A DNA stretch of 64,000 nucleotides from Sediminibacterium sp. TEGAF015. GTDB lineage: Bacteria; Bacteroidota; Bacteroidia; Chitinophagales; Chitinophagaceae. The notes below the pieces were generated by a model. It ran no database searches, was not told the origin of the DNA, and saw nothing but the letters and a program-made list of their open reading frames with translations. The stretch's first letter is position 1. Every line of letters starts with the position of its first letter. The DNA is taken from contig NZ_AP026683.1 in the NCBI RefSeq assembly GCF_025997995.1, positions 806,501 to 870,500 of the forward strand, in the 5' to 3' direction. A program made the translations under genes and the position numbers. Below, piece after piece: positions 15,645 to 25,241 of this stretch.

Positions 15645-18062
15645 ATGAAAATGAACAAAATCATTCTTTTGGCACTTTCGCTTACTGGAGCCAGTCTCTT
15701 TTTGAAAGCACAGGATGCCATAAGTTATCAGACACCACCGAAAGTGATTGCAGATTTACTGTTGGCAGCCCCTACTCCTTCTGTTAGTGTGGATGGATCT
15801 GCCACCTGGATGTTGTTGTCTGGAAGAAACTCTTATCCAACAGTGGAAGAGTTGGGACAACCGGAAATAAGAGTAGCCGGTTTAAGACTAAATCCCAATA
15901 ATTTTTCTCCCAGCCGACAAAATTTCATTAATAATTTTCAACTGAAGCAACTGAAGGAGAACAAGATTTATTCAATTGCAGGATTACCTTCCAATTTACT
16001 GGCAGGTTCTGTAAGCTGGAGCCCTTCAGAAAACAAGATTGCATTTACGCATACTTCAGGTACACAGGTAGACTTGTATGTAATTGATATAGCAACTAAG
16101 AAAGCTACCAAAGTTAACAAGCGTCCATTAAACACTGTTTTGGGAAATGCGTATACATGGGTAGATGACAATACCATTCTGTACAAATCTACCATTTCAG
16201 CCGCAGCCGCTGCTCCTAAAAAGCCTATCACTCCTAAAGGCCCAACCATTCAACAGAATCTCGGCAAAACAGCTCCCAGCCCAACTTATCAGGATTTAAT
16301 CAAAAGTCCTTATGACGAACAGCTCTTTCAGTTTTACGCCACTTCGCAGTTGGTAATGAACAAAAATGGGATAGAAACCCTTTCTGGTAAGCCATGCATT
16401 TTAAGCAGTTTTAGTTTGTCTCCGGATAAAAAATACTTGTTGCAGAAGCAATTGCAGCAACCATTCTCCTACCTGGTTACCGCCAATGGTTTCCCTTCTA
16501 AAATGATTATTTCTGACCTTGCTGGCAACACAGTTAAGCTATTGGTAGAATTGCCCTCAACAGAAGGTACACCCTCTGGCTACGATAATACCCAGAACGT
16601 CCCCAGGGCTTTTGACTGGAGAGATGATGAAGCTGCAACCATAACTTGGGCAGAACCCCTAGACAGCGGTTTGATTAAGAAACAAGTACCATTCAGAGAT
16701 GCTGTATTGGCATTAAGCGCACCTTTCACCGGCACTCCAAAAACATTATTTAAAACCAAACTCCGTTATAGTGGAACTATCTGGGGTAATGAGAATATTG
16801 CACTGGTAAATGAAATTTCAAGAAGCAAGCAACTCAACCGAGTAAGTGCATATAGTAGCAAAAAAGAAAGCTTGGAATTACTATACGAGAGAAACCAAAC
16901 TGATGCTTATGGCAACCCCGGGTCACCTGTTACAACCAAAAACAATTATGGAAGAAACGTTATTGTTACCATTGATAACGGCACTAAACTTTTAATGAAT
17001 AATACTACAGGTTCTTCTCCCAAAGGTGATCTTCCATTTCTGGCTAAATTTGATTTAGCAACCAAACAGAACGAAATTATCTGGAGATGCAACGAGGGTG
17101 AATTTGAACAGGTAACAGATGTGCTGGATGCCAACAATCTGATTTTATTATCTAGAAAAGAATCACAAAAACAGGTACCCAACTATTATATCAAAAACCT
17201 AAAACTCAGAAAGGCAGATGAAGCCATCACCGCATTTACGAATCCTTACCCCGCATTGGAAACGGTAACCAAAGAAAAAATAAAATACAAGCGTGCTGAT
17301 GGCGTGGATTTAACAGGAGACCTGTATTTACCCAGTGGCTATGACAAGAGTAAAGGGCCATTGCCTTTGATTATTTGGGCTTATCCAAGAGAATTCAATT
17401 CTGCAGCAGATGCTGCTCAAATAAGGGGAAGCAAAGACCGTTTTACAACATTAAGCTGGGGATCTCCCATTTATTATGTAACACAAGGTTATGCAGTATT
17501 GGACAATGCAGAAATGCCAATTGTAGCTTCTGGAGCTGACAAAAAACCCAATGACAATTTTATTGAACAACTAAAATTGAATGCAGCAGCTGCCATTGAA
17601 CATTTATCGGGAATGGGTATCGCCGACAAAAACAGAGTAGCAGTTGGTGGACATAGTTATGGTGCTTTTATGACTGCGAATTTGCTGGCGCATACCAACT
17701 GGTTTAAAGCAGGGATAGCCAGAAGTGGTGCTTATAACCGAACTCTTACGCCTTTTGGTTTTCAGAACGAAGACAGAACTTATTGGCAGGCACCGGAATT
17801 ATATTATCAGATGAGTCCATTTAGCTATGCTGATAAAATAAAGACTCCTATACTTTTAATACATGGAGAAGCTGACGATAACACAGGAACTTATCCTATA
17901 AATAGCGAAAGACTGTATGCTGCAATCAAGGGCAACGGCGGTACAGTAAGATTTGTTTATCTGCCTTATGAAGCACATGGTTACAGAGGCAAAGAGAATG
18001 TACTACATACGCTATGGGAACAATTCCAGTGGCTTGAAAAATATGTGAAGAATAATAAGTAA
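15645..18062 (+). CDS. Exported S9-family serine peptidase (glutamyl-endopeptidase-like)
   Basis: An 805-residue secreted peptidase of the prolyl oligopeptidase family. The signal peptide (MKMNKIILLALSLTGASLFLKA) is followed by a beta-propeller region, then a C-terminal alpha/beta-hydrolase domain from about residue 545. The catalytic triad is readable as S671 (GGHSYGAF), D744 or D745 (GEADDNTG) and H778 (YEAHGY). The N-terminal WMLLSGRNSYPTVEELGQPEIRVAGLRLNP segment resembles the chloroplast glutamyl endopeptidase (S9D) subgroup. It is divergent from hisG and ends at a bidirectional terminator. Confidence 0.9.
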   Translation: MKMNKIILLALSLTGASLFLKAQDAISYQTPPKVIADLLLAAPTPSVSVDGSATWMLLSGRNSYPTVEELGQPEIRVAGLRLNPNNFSPSRQNFINNFQLKQLKENKIYSIAGLPSNLLAGSVSWSPSENKIAFTHTSGTQVDLYVIDIATKKATKVNKRPLNTVLGNAYTWVDDNTILYKSTISAAAAAPKKPITPKGPTIQQNLGKTAPSPTYQDLIKSPYDEQLFQFYATSQLVMNKNGIETLSGKPCILSSFSLSPDKKYLLQKQLQQPFSYLVTANGFPSKMIISDLAGNTVKLLVELPSTEGTPSGYDNTQNVPRAFDWRDDEAATITWAEPLDSGLIKKQVPFRDAVLALSAPFTGTPKTLFKTKLRYSGTIWGNENIALVNEISRSKQLNRVSAYSSKKESLELLYERNQTDAYGNPGSPVTTKNNYGRNVIVTIDNGTKLLMNNTTGSSPKGDLPFLAKFDLATKQNEIIWRCNEGEFEQVTDVLDANNLILLSRKESQKQVPNYYIKNLKLRKADEAITAFTNPYPALETVTKEKIKYKRADGVDLTGDLYLPSGYDKSKGPLPLIIWAYPREFNSAADAAQIRGSKDRFTTLSWGSPIYYVTQGYAVLDNAEMPIVASGADKKPNDNFIEQLKLNAAAAIEHLSGMGIADKNRVAVGGHSYGAFMTANLLAHTNWFKAGIARSGAYNRTLTPFGFQNEDRTYWQAPELYYQMSPFSYADKIKTPILLIHGEADDNTGTYPINSERLYAAIKGNGGTVRFVYLPYEAHGYRGKENVLHTLWEQFQWLEKYVKNNK

Positions 18063-18079
18063 ATAATACCGATACAGAA

Positions 18080-18110
18080 AAAAATAGTCCCGATACAGGG
18101 ACTATTTTTT
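18080..18110. terminator. Bidirectional intrinsic terminator
   Basis: AAAATAGTCCC and GGGACTATTTT form an 11-bp perfect stem around the loop GATACA, flanked by A-runs on the left and T-runs on the right. It sits between the convergent S9-peptidase gene (ends 18062) and the CHASE-like gene (ends 18112), and can terminate both. Confidence 0.9.
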
Positions 18111-18111
18111 T

Positions 18112-18939
18112 TTAATAGCGCTTCAAATTAAGTATCATCGTATAAAACATAATTAAGGAAATCAATAACCCAATCAGTGATAAAGACAACCCCATTTTTG
18201 TAGCTCTGGATTTTTTTAGTTTTACCTGTATAATCCAATCCCCAACAGCATTATACTTTTCTGCTATAACCCCTGAAGAAAAATCGGTTCTATTATTAGC
18301 AAACAAAGGGGTATATTTTGCTCCTTCCTGTTGCTTTCTTAACTGATAATAAAACAAATTGCTAATTCCAGATTGGTTTAATCCAAGTGATTTAATAAAG
18401 TTTTCTTTTCGGATGATAACTGCTGCAAAGCCCCACAAAGTATCTTGTTGAATAATGGGATATCTGCCTACAAACCCAATTCCACCTTGTCTTAAATTAA
18501 ACGGACCTTCAAAATGCAATTGCTGTAAAGAACTACTTAGCATGAGTTCCCTGACATGGGAAGGATCTGTTTTTAAATTATATCCAATGGCTTTTTCATT
18601 TCCTTTTAGGGGATACGTATGTGTAATTACCATGTCTTGCACCAACTGAATGCCATCTATATATTTATTTTGGTTCAGTAATTTTTCTGCGATTAAATCG
18701 AAATGATTGTTGAGTAAATCATGTTCTACCATGGAAGCCATTACACTAGTAATGGAATTGCTATTTTGAATAGTGGTTTCAATCAGATTACCAATATGAA
18801 TCACTTCTCGTTCTACTAGTTGCTTTTCAAGACTTCTCTCTTTATCAAACCACTTCCAGGCCAGCACTTGTGTAATGACTATCATCAACACAAATACCAG
18901 CCAGGAAGTTAACTTGCTATGTTTTATAATTGCATACAT
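18112..18939 (-). CDS. Membrane protein with a lone CHASE-like extracytoplasmic sensor domain
   Basis: A 275-residue protein with one membrane helix near residues 12-31, an extracytoplasmic domain of about 200 residues resembling CHASE domains (GIQLVQDM, PSHVREL, GFVGRYPII, WGFAAVII), and a second helix near residues 248-271. It then ends after a five-residue tail (NLKRY). CHASE domains normally feed a cytoplasmic kinase, cyclase or GGDEF module, and none is present. The terminator begins within 2 nt of the stop codon, so no broken output domain can lie downstream. It starts 34 nt after the S9 peptidase stop at 18974 and may be co-transcribed with it. The CHASE assignment is from motif resemblance only. 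Confidence 0.75.
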   Translation of the reverse strand: MYAIIKHSKLTSWLVFVLMIVITQVLAWKWFDKERSLEKQLVEREVIHIGNLIETTIQNSNSITSVMASMVEHDLLNNHFDLIAEKLLNQNKYIDGIQLVQDMVITHTYPLKGNEKAIGYNLKTDPSHVRELMLSSSLQQLHFEGPFNLRQGGIGFVGRYPIIQQDTLWGFAAVIIRKENFIKSLGLNQSGISNLFYYQLRKQQEGAKYTPLFANNRTDFSSGVIAEKYNAVGDWIIQVKLKKSRATKMGLSLSLIGLLISLIMFYTMILNLKRY

Positions 18940-18973
18940 TCAAAAAACATAGCTTAAATTAATTTATTTTTAA

Positions 18974-21826
18974 TTAATATCCTAAACCCCAGTCTCTGCC
19001 TTTCATGATGGCAGGCACTCCCTCAGCAATCCATTTAGCAGGTTTCTCTCCTTTCAACAAGTAGTCAAAGAATTGCTGTTCTCTAATTTGTATATCTTTT
19101 CTATTTTTTCTTTCTACCAGATTATGGTCTTCGTTATTGTAATTCAGCATCCATACTTGCTTACCCAATCTTCTAAGTGCTGTAAACATTTCAATACCCT
19201 GATACCAGGGAACTGCTCCATCCGCATCATTTGCCATTACCACTACCGGCGTTTTTACTTTCGGAAAATGGAACAAAGGGGAGTTCTCGATATATAAATT
19301 GGGTTTCTCCCAAAGATTGGCACCGATGCGACTTTGCGTCTTTTCATACTGGAACTGTCTATTTAAACCTGTTCCCCAACGGATTCCTCCATAGGCACTA
19401 GTCATATTAGCTACAGGTGCACCAGCCCAGGCAGCTGCATAAAGAGGAGTTCGGGTAATTACGTGCGCTATCTGGTATCCACCCCAGCTTTGTCCCTGAA
19501 GGCCCAGCTTGGTGCTATCTACATACCCTTTTGCTACAACGGCTCTTGTACCACTCACAATGTAATCATAAGCACCCTGACCAGGATATCCTGTCTTATA
19601 CCAGATATCTGGAACAAACACGATATATCCTCTACTTACAAAAAATGGAATATTTAAACGAGAGGGGGTTGGTGCAGGCGCACTGTAACTGTACAAACCA
19701 TCGCTGCTTCTTTCATAGAAATAAGCAATCATTGGATATTTTTTCTTAGGATCAAAATCTTCGGGTTTGTAAATAATTCCTTCCGCTACTTTACCAGTAT
19801 ATGCTTTCCAGGTGAATAGTTCTGCCGTACCCCAATTGTACTGAGCTTGCTGAGGATTGGGCTGATGCAGTACAGTTGCATTCTGCACCTCCTTCATTAA
19901 GGTATTTGCCTGTAAGGAAGCAATCGCAATATTGGTTGAACGTTGAAATGTTTCTGTTCCAAAACTAAGAACATCCGCATTTTTTGCTTTTGCAACTGCT
20001 GAAATTCTTACTGGTAAAGTTGCTACAGCAACATCAGCGATTGAAAAAGCAGTACCCATCGTATGCATTTTTAATCCACTTTCTTTATTCTTTCTGTTAA
20101 AAACATTTAAGAGCAGTTGCTGGTTATTCGTAATAAACCGCTCTTCCCTGTTTAAATTGATGTTTCTAAAAACCAATTGATTCTTTCTGCCCAACCCATT
20201 TGTTATATTCACAGAAGCTTGCTTTCCTGTGGGATCAACCTGCCAAATATCAAACTGATCATAAATAAGCAATGCCTGGTCATTTTCGAGCCAGCCTGCA
20301 ACACCATAAGGATTAGGCTCATCGGGCACATCATTCTCTACATCATACAAAGGCAGTTTTATATCTGCAGCCAAAGCAGTTATCTGTTGGCTTTCTGCTG
20401 AATACACACTGTATTTTCTGGCAATGTCATTATAAATAGCCAGGTATTTCCCAGTAGAAGAGGCAAATACATTTCCTTTTATATTTTTCAGAATCATTTT
20501 TCTTGTACCGCTAATGGGATCAATCATATAAATATCCATATACGAGCCCCCAAGCCATTGTGTGGCAATCCTTTTGCCCTCATCTGCCATACCATAAAAT
20601 ACAGCCCCATCTCCTTCCTGAGTTTGCATAACAGATCGGAATGCAGGTGTTCCTAACTGAACAATCGCCATTTTATCAAAATCGAATCTGGCCAGGTATG
20701 CTTTATTTAATTCTTGTTGCAGATTTTTTAACTGAACAGGCTGCAAATAATCATCGTTATAATGCCATATATCTAAACTTACTCTTTCAAACTCTGGTGT
20801 TAAAGTATCTTTCGCCGGCAATATAGGAGCGGTTCCAAAAAACAATCTATTACCCGACTTACTGAAACTGATGGCCTGTGCATTTTCACTGATGGAATAA
20901 TTGGCAGGCATACCGGCTGTGCTTCTGTCTGCAATTGCAGTTGCACTGTCATTTCCATCTTTATGATAGAATAGTTTATAAAACTTTTGCAAAGACTTTG
21001 CACTACTATCTCTTTCCGCAATAAATGCCAATTGTTTACCCGCTTCATCCATACGATAGGATTTCGCGTCATTGAAACCTGACAGAATTATTCGGTTTGT
21101 TCTGCTTAGTAAATCCAATTTCACAACAGAGGATTTTACTTTATTATCGTTTGCTTTCTTAGTAGTTTCAAACAAAAGAACATTACCATTTTTATTAAAG
21201 AAATATTCGCTTACCAAAGGGAACACCATGGTATCACCTGATTGCAAATTCATGATTAGCAAATCGGTTCCTTCTTCTACGGGTTCTGCATTATTTCTGC
21301 CAGCAGGCGCAGGTGTTACTGGCTTTGCTGTGCTATCAGTCTGTGTTGTTCTAGGCGCAGCAGGTGCTGTTTTCTTTTCAAAAAGAATGGCTACATGAGC
21401 GGCATTTTCATCAGCAATTTTGAAACTTTTCACAGCTGCCATTTTCCGTATATTCCCATTGCTTAAATTCACAATGGCAATGGAATCTTTTGGCATCTCT
21501 TCCGGACGTTTCTTTTTAATTCTTGCATCACGGGTATCTTTGTAAGGAGCTTTGATTCTGCAAATTAAAAACTGGCTATTATCTGTAATATTGGCATTGT
21601 ATCCTCTCTCAATTTCTGCAACTGAACTGCCATCTTTTCTTTTGATGTACAATTGACCGTCTCCTTCTTGTGGAACAACGGTGAAAGCGACGAATTCGCC
21701 GTTATCACTTATGATTCGTTCTGCAATATTTTGCCAGCCATCATATACTGAATGATCCAGTGGTTTTTTCTGAGCAAAACTAGGTAAACTGAATACAAGT
21801 AAACCGATAAATGGGAGAAGTTTCAT
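18974..21826 (-). CDS. Exported S9-family prolyl oligopeptidase-like peptidase
   Basis: A 950-residue peptidase using the ATG at 21824-21826, which gives a signal peptide (MKLLPFIGLLVFSLPSFAQ); a longer frame upstream would lack one and overlap the divergent gene. A long beta-propeller-like region with a low-complexity Pro/Ala/Thr linker around residues 165-195 precedes a C-terminal hydrolase domain. The nucleophile elbow is GQSWGGYQ, with candidate Asp in ANDADGAVPW and His in NEDHNLVER. It is divergent from a TonB-dependent receptor gene 88 nt away, which fits joint peptide uptake and digestion, though that is inference. Confidence 0.88.
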   Translation of the reverse strand: MKLLPFIGLLVFSLPSFAQKKPLDHSVYDGWQNIAERIISDNGEFVAFTVVPQEGDGQLYIKRKDGSSVAEIERGYNANITDNSQFLICRIKAPYKDTRDARIKKKRPEEMPKDSIAIVNLSNGNIRKMAAVKSFKIADENAAHVAILFEKKTAPAAPRTTQTDSTAKPVTPAPAGRNNAEPVEEGTDLLIMNLQSGDTMVFPLVSEYFFNKNGNVLLFETTKKANDNKVKSSVVKLDLLSRTNRIILSGFNDAKSYRMDEAGKQLAFIAERDSSAKSLQKFYKLFYHKDGNDSATAIADRSTAGMPANYSISENAQAISFSKSGNRLFFGTAPILPAKDTLTPEFERVSLDIWHYNDDYLQPVQLKNLQQELNKAYLARFDFDKMAIVQLGTPAFRSVMQTQEGDGAVFYGMADEGKRIATQWLGGSYMDIYMIDPISGTRKMILKNIKGNVFASSTGKYLAIYNDIARKYSVYSAESQQITALAADIKLPLYDVENDVPDEPNPYGVAGWLENDQALLIYDQFDIWQVDPTGKQASVNITNGLGRKNQLVFRNINLNREERFITNNQQLLLNVFNRKNKESGLKMHTMGTAFSIADVAVATLPVRISAVAKAKNADVLSFGTETFQRSTNIAIASLQANTLMKEVQNATVLHQPNPQQAQYNWGTAELFTWKAYTGKVAEGIIYKPEDFDPKKKYPMIAYFYERSSDGLYSYSAPAPTPSRLNIPFFVSRGYIVFVPDIWYKTGYPGQGAYDYIVSGTRAVVAKGYVDSTKLGLQGQSWGGYQIAHVITRTPLYAAAWAGAPVANMTSAYGGIRWGTGLNRQFQYEKTQSRIGANLWEKPNLYIENSPLFHFPKVKTPVVVMANDADGAVPWYQGIEMFTALRRLGKQVWMLNYNNEDHNLVERKNRKDIQIREQQFFDYLLKGEKPAKWIAEGVPAIMKGRDWGLGY

Positions 21827-21914
21827 GTTGATTGTAATTTTGGATTTTCCGAAGATAATTAAACAATACCCATTTATTAATTGTAATTGTGGTGAATTTG
21901 ATAAATGGATGAAT

Positions 21915-24365
21915 ATGAAAAAATGGGCAGGGTTCTGGATTCTTGTTTTTTGCACAGGCAGTATATTAGCGCAAAACAGTGGCATTTACTCGGGGATTAT
22001 TCTGGACAAACAATTGCAGAGACCCATTTCAGGGGCAACCATTCAGCTTGTTCAATTAAACCAAAAACTGATTGCCGACTCGGCAGGTAAGTTTATCTTC
22101 AAGCAATTAAAACCCGGCTATTACACATTTCAGTTTTCAGCCTTAGGTTTCACTACGCAATTCAGGTACAATGTTCCTATTGTAACAGGTAATGAAAATA
22201 CCATGGTGATAGAATTAGAACCTGCTATCAGCGAATTACGGAATATACAGGTTACCAGTACCAGCCGGAATCGTTCAGCCAAAGCGGCAACCCTTGAAAC
22301 GCCGCTAAGTGTTCAAAGACTTACTTCTGAAGAAATCAAAGCCAATCCGGGAGGCAATTTTGACATATCCAGGGTTATTCAGGCTTTACCGGGTGTAGGC
22401 GGATCTTCCAGCACAGCCGGATTCAGGAATGATATTATAATCAGAGGAGGTGCCCCCAACGAAAACGTTTTTTATTTGGATGGTATAGAAATACCGGTAA
22501 TCAATCATTTTGCCACACAGGGGAGCGCAGGAGGGCCTACAGGTATTCTTAACGTAAGTTTTATTGAAGATGTGAAACTTTCTTCCTCTGCATTTGATGC
22601 GCGATTCGACAATGCCCTTTCCTCTGTTTTTGAGTTTAATCAAAAAAGAGGAAACAACAACCGTGTACAAGGAAATATCCGTTTAAGCGGCACGGAACTT
22701 GCGACCACTTTTGATGGCCCTATGGGAAAATCTGGCAAAACAACTTTTCTGGCTTCGGCAAGAAGAAGTTATTTGCAGTTGTTGTTTAAAGCCATCGATT
22801 TGCCTATCCGACCCAACTACTGGGATTTTCAATATAAAATATCTCACCAGCTAAGTAAAAAGACGACACTAACGCTTTTAGGTGTTGGGGCAATTGATGA
22901 ATTTAATTTTGCTGCACCAAAAGTAGCAACCCCAGACAAACTATATGTACTGAATAGCAATCCTTCTATTCAGCAATGGAATTATACGATTGGTGCATCT
23001 CTAAAACATCAGCTAAAAAACGGATACTGGAATCTGGCGATAAGTAGAAATAGCCTAGACAACCAACTTGAGAAATATGAAAATAATTTGGGGCCTGTTA
23101 AAGGTGCAAGAACCCTACAACTGGGTTCAAGAGAAACTGAGAACAAGCTTAGATTCGACGTTAATCAGAATATCAACGGATTAAAATGGAGTTACGGTTT
23201 TGTAGCACAATGGGTAAACTATAGCAATAACACGAACCAACTCATTAGCAATGCTATCACAGATAACAATAATACTATTATACAGCCTGCTGTTACATAC
23301 AATTACAATAGTGCCATACAATTTGCCCGCCTGGGTGCATTTACTCAAGTTGGAAAAAGATTTTGGAATAACAAGCTGGGCATCAGCGGGGGGATCAGAT
23401 TTGATCAGAATACATTCACAAATACAGGAATGAATCCGCTGAAAACATTGAGCCCCAGAATAGCAGCAAGTTACCAGATAACAGATAAAGTCACTTTCAA
23501 TGCTTCTATTGGCACTTATTTTAAAATGCTACCCTATACCGTTTTAGGTTTTAGAAACAATAACAATGAACTGGTAAACAAACAAACCGATTACACGCAG
23601 AGCACGCATTATGTAGCAGGTTTTGAATATCTGCCTTCTGCTTCTACCCGTTTTACTTTTGAAGGTTTTTACAAACGTTACAACAACGTTCCGGTTAGTG
23701 TGCGAAACGGCATCAGTTTATCGAATCAGGGTGCGGATTTTTCTGTACTTGGAAATGAAGCAGTAACTACAAATGGAAAAGGGAGAGCATATGGTTTTGA
23801 ATTCTTTGCACAGCAAAAATTAACCAAGCAATTCTATGGTGTTTTCAGTTATACCTGGTTTATAAGCCAATATACCAATACAGGCAATAACTATGTGGCA
23901 AGCTCCTGGGACAACAGACATTTACTAAGTGCTGTGCTAGGATACAAGTTGAAGAGGAATTGGGAAATAGGATTGAAATTCCGTTATCAGGGTGGTGTTC
24001 CCTTCACACCGTATGATTTAGTTGCCAGCAGACAAAACTTTCTTTCACTGGGCACTGGCGTACTCGATTTCAGCAGAGTGAATTCGCAAAGGCTAAATGC
24101 ATTTAACAGCAGTGATATTCGCATAGACAAAAAATGGTTCTACAAAAAATATACCCTGAATGTATTTGTAGACATTACCAATTGGTACCTGGCTAAAAGT
24201 CCTGCGCCTGCTGTGTATACATTCCAGCGAAATGCAAACAACACTGCATTCCTTACTACAGACGGACAACCTATACAAGCCAACGGAAGGAATGCAGTTC
24301 CATTTCTGTTAAGCAACAATGACGCCAATATTACACCTACCTTCGGATTTATTGTTTCATTTTAA
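21915..24365 (+). CDS. TonB-dependent outer-membrane receptor with carboxypeptidase-like N-terminal domain
   Basis: An 816-residue receptor from the ATG at 21915, chosen for its signal peptide (MKKWAGFWILVFCTGSILAQ). A carboxypeptidase-regulatory-like beta-sandwich (GIILDKQLQRPISGATIQL, DSAGKFIFKQLKPGYYTF) comes first. The plug domain follows (DISRVIQALPGVGGSSSTAGFRNDIIIRGG, FYLDGIEIP), then a beta-barrel ending in the C-terminal aromatic F. There is no SusD partner next to it, so it is a solo receptor rather than a SusCD pair. The substrate is unknown. Its 3' end overlaps the convergent EamA gene by 17 nt. Confidence 0.92.
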   Translation: MKKWAGFWILVFCTGSILAQNSGIYSGIILDKQLQRPISGATIQLVQLNQKLIADSAGKFIFKQLKPGYYTFQFSALGFTTQFRYNVPIVTGNENTMVIELEPAISELRNIQVTSTSRNRSAKAATLETPLSVQRLTSEEIKANPGGNFDISRVIQALPGVGGSSSTAGFRNDIIIRGGAPNENVFYLDGIEIPVINHFATQGSAGGPTGILNVSFIEDVKLSSSAFDARFDNALSSVFEFNQKRGNNNRVQGNIRLSGTELATTFDGPMGKSGKTTFLASARRSYLQLLFKAIDLPIRPNYWDFQYKISHQLSKKTTLTLLGVGAIDEFNFAAPKVATPDKLYVLNSNPSIQQWNYTIGASLKHQLKNGYWNLAISRNSLDNQLEKYENNLGPVKGARTLQLGSRETENKLRFDVNQNINGLKWSYGFVAQWVNYSNNTNQLISNAITDNNNTIIQPAVTYNYNSAIQFARLGAFTQVGKRFWNNKLGISGGIRFDQNTFTNTGMNPLKTLSPRIAASYQITDKVTFNASIGTYFKMLPYTVLGFRNNNNELVNKQTDYTQSTHYVAGFEYLPSASTRFTFEGFYKRYNNVPVSVRNGISLSNQGADFSVLGNEAVTTNGKGRAYGFEFFAQQKLTKQFYGVFSYTWFISQYTNTGNNYVASSWDNRHLLSAVLGYKLKRNWEIGLKFRYQGGVPFTPYDLVASRQNFLSLGTGVLDFSRVNSQRLNAFNSSDIRIDKKWFYKKYTLNVFVDITNWYLAKSPAPAVYTFQRNANNTAFLTTDGQPIQANGRNAVPFLLSNNDANITPTFGFIVSF

Positions 24366-25233
24366 AGGAATGCTTTGCCAGCATCCTTACCATTTGTAAG
24401 ACAACAGAAAGAATAATCAAGCCTACGCCATAATAAAAGCTGGCAGATAGATATTTATTTTCATCAAAAAAAATAAATGCCATGATAATGGCATAAACAG
24501 GTTCCAGATTCAGACTTAGATTCTGAGTAAATGCGGATACTTTTTTTAAAGAATCAAGCATCAGCTGCATCGCTACAATAGTACAAAGCCAGCTGAGCAC
24601 CAGCAACCAACCCAAATCTGAGACTGTAGGAATAATAGATGTTTCAGGGAAGAAATATGCGTAAACAGGCATCAATAGGGTAAGTATCACCAGGCCTCCG
24701 GTCAACTCATATAACATCATTACGGTTGGTTCAGCATCTGCTACCTGTTTTTTATTTAAAACTGAAAACAGGGCTGCAAGAAATGCAGAAATAATTCCAA
24801 CGACAATTCCTGTCTGATATCTTTCATCAAAATGAAAAATCAAATAAATACCCAATAAGCTCAGTAGGCCCAGCCCCAACTCGACCCACTGTAGTTTTTT
24901 GGTAACTAGTATTGGCTCTAGTAAAGCTGTAAATAAGCCTGTTGCTGAAAAACATACCAGTCCGATGGATACGTTGGAAAGTTTAATACTTCCATAGAAA
25001 GCTACCCAATGTAAAGCAATCAAAGTGCCGATGAGAAAATAATGTACCGCTTGTTTTTTGGGAATCCGTGTTGATTTATTAGTAAGGAAAAATAATACAG
25101 ACAAACTCACAACAGTTATCATAATCCTATACCATACGAGCGTCATTTCATTCAATTGAATGAGTACCCCCAGTATCCCAGTAAACCCTGCAAGAAATAC
25201 CGAAATATGTAATTTGATTAATGCTTGTTTCAC
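24349..25233 (-). CDS. EamA/DMT-family inner-membrane transporter
   Basis: A 294-residue protein with about ten hydrophobic helices arranged as two EamA repeats, for example VFLAGFTGILGVLI at the N-terminus and FIFFDENKYLSASFYYGVGLIILSVVL at the C-terminus. Family members move amino acids, nucleotides or other metabolites; no substrate can be assigned. It is the last gene of a four-gene minus-strand run (mpl, exonuclease, glycosyltransferase, EamA), 8 nt after the glycosyltransferase. It overlaps the 3' end of the convergent receptor gene by 17 nt. Confidence 0.88.
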   Translation of the reverse strand: MKQALIKLHISVFLAGFTGILGVLIQLNEMTLVWYRIMITVVSLSVLFFLTNKSTRIPKKQAVHYFLIGTLIALHWVAFYGSIKLSNVSIGLVCFSATGLFTALLEPILVTKKLQWVELGLGLLSLLGIYLIFHFDERYQTGIVVGIISAFLAALFSVLNKKQVADAEPTVMMLYELTGGLVILTLLMPVYAYFFPETSIIPTVSDLGWLLVLSWLCTIVAMQLMLDSLKKVSAFTQNLSLNLEPVYAIIMAFIFFDENKYLSASFYYGVGLIILSVVLQMVRMLAKHSFKMKQ

Positions 25234-25241
25234 GAAAAATA

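Noticed and set aside
21835..21842. TAATTTTG as the -7 box of the TonB-dependent receptor promoter
   Set aside because: The motif fits, but the -33 position reads GGG and the AT-rich region offers chance matches; left out of the feature list.
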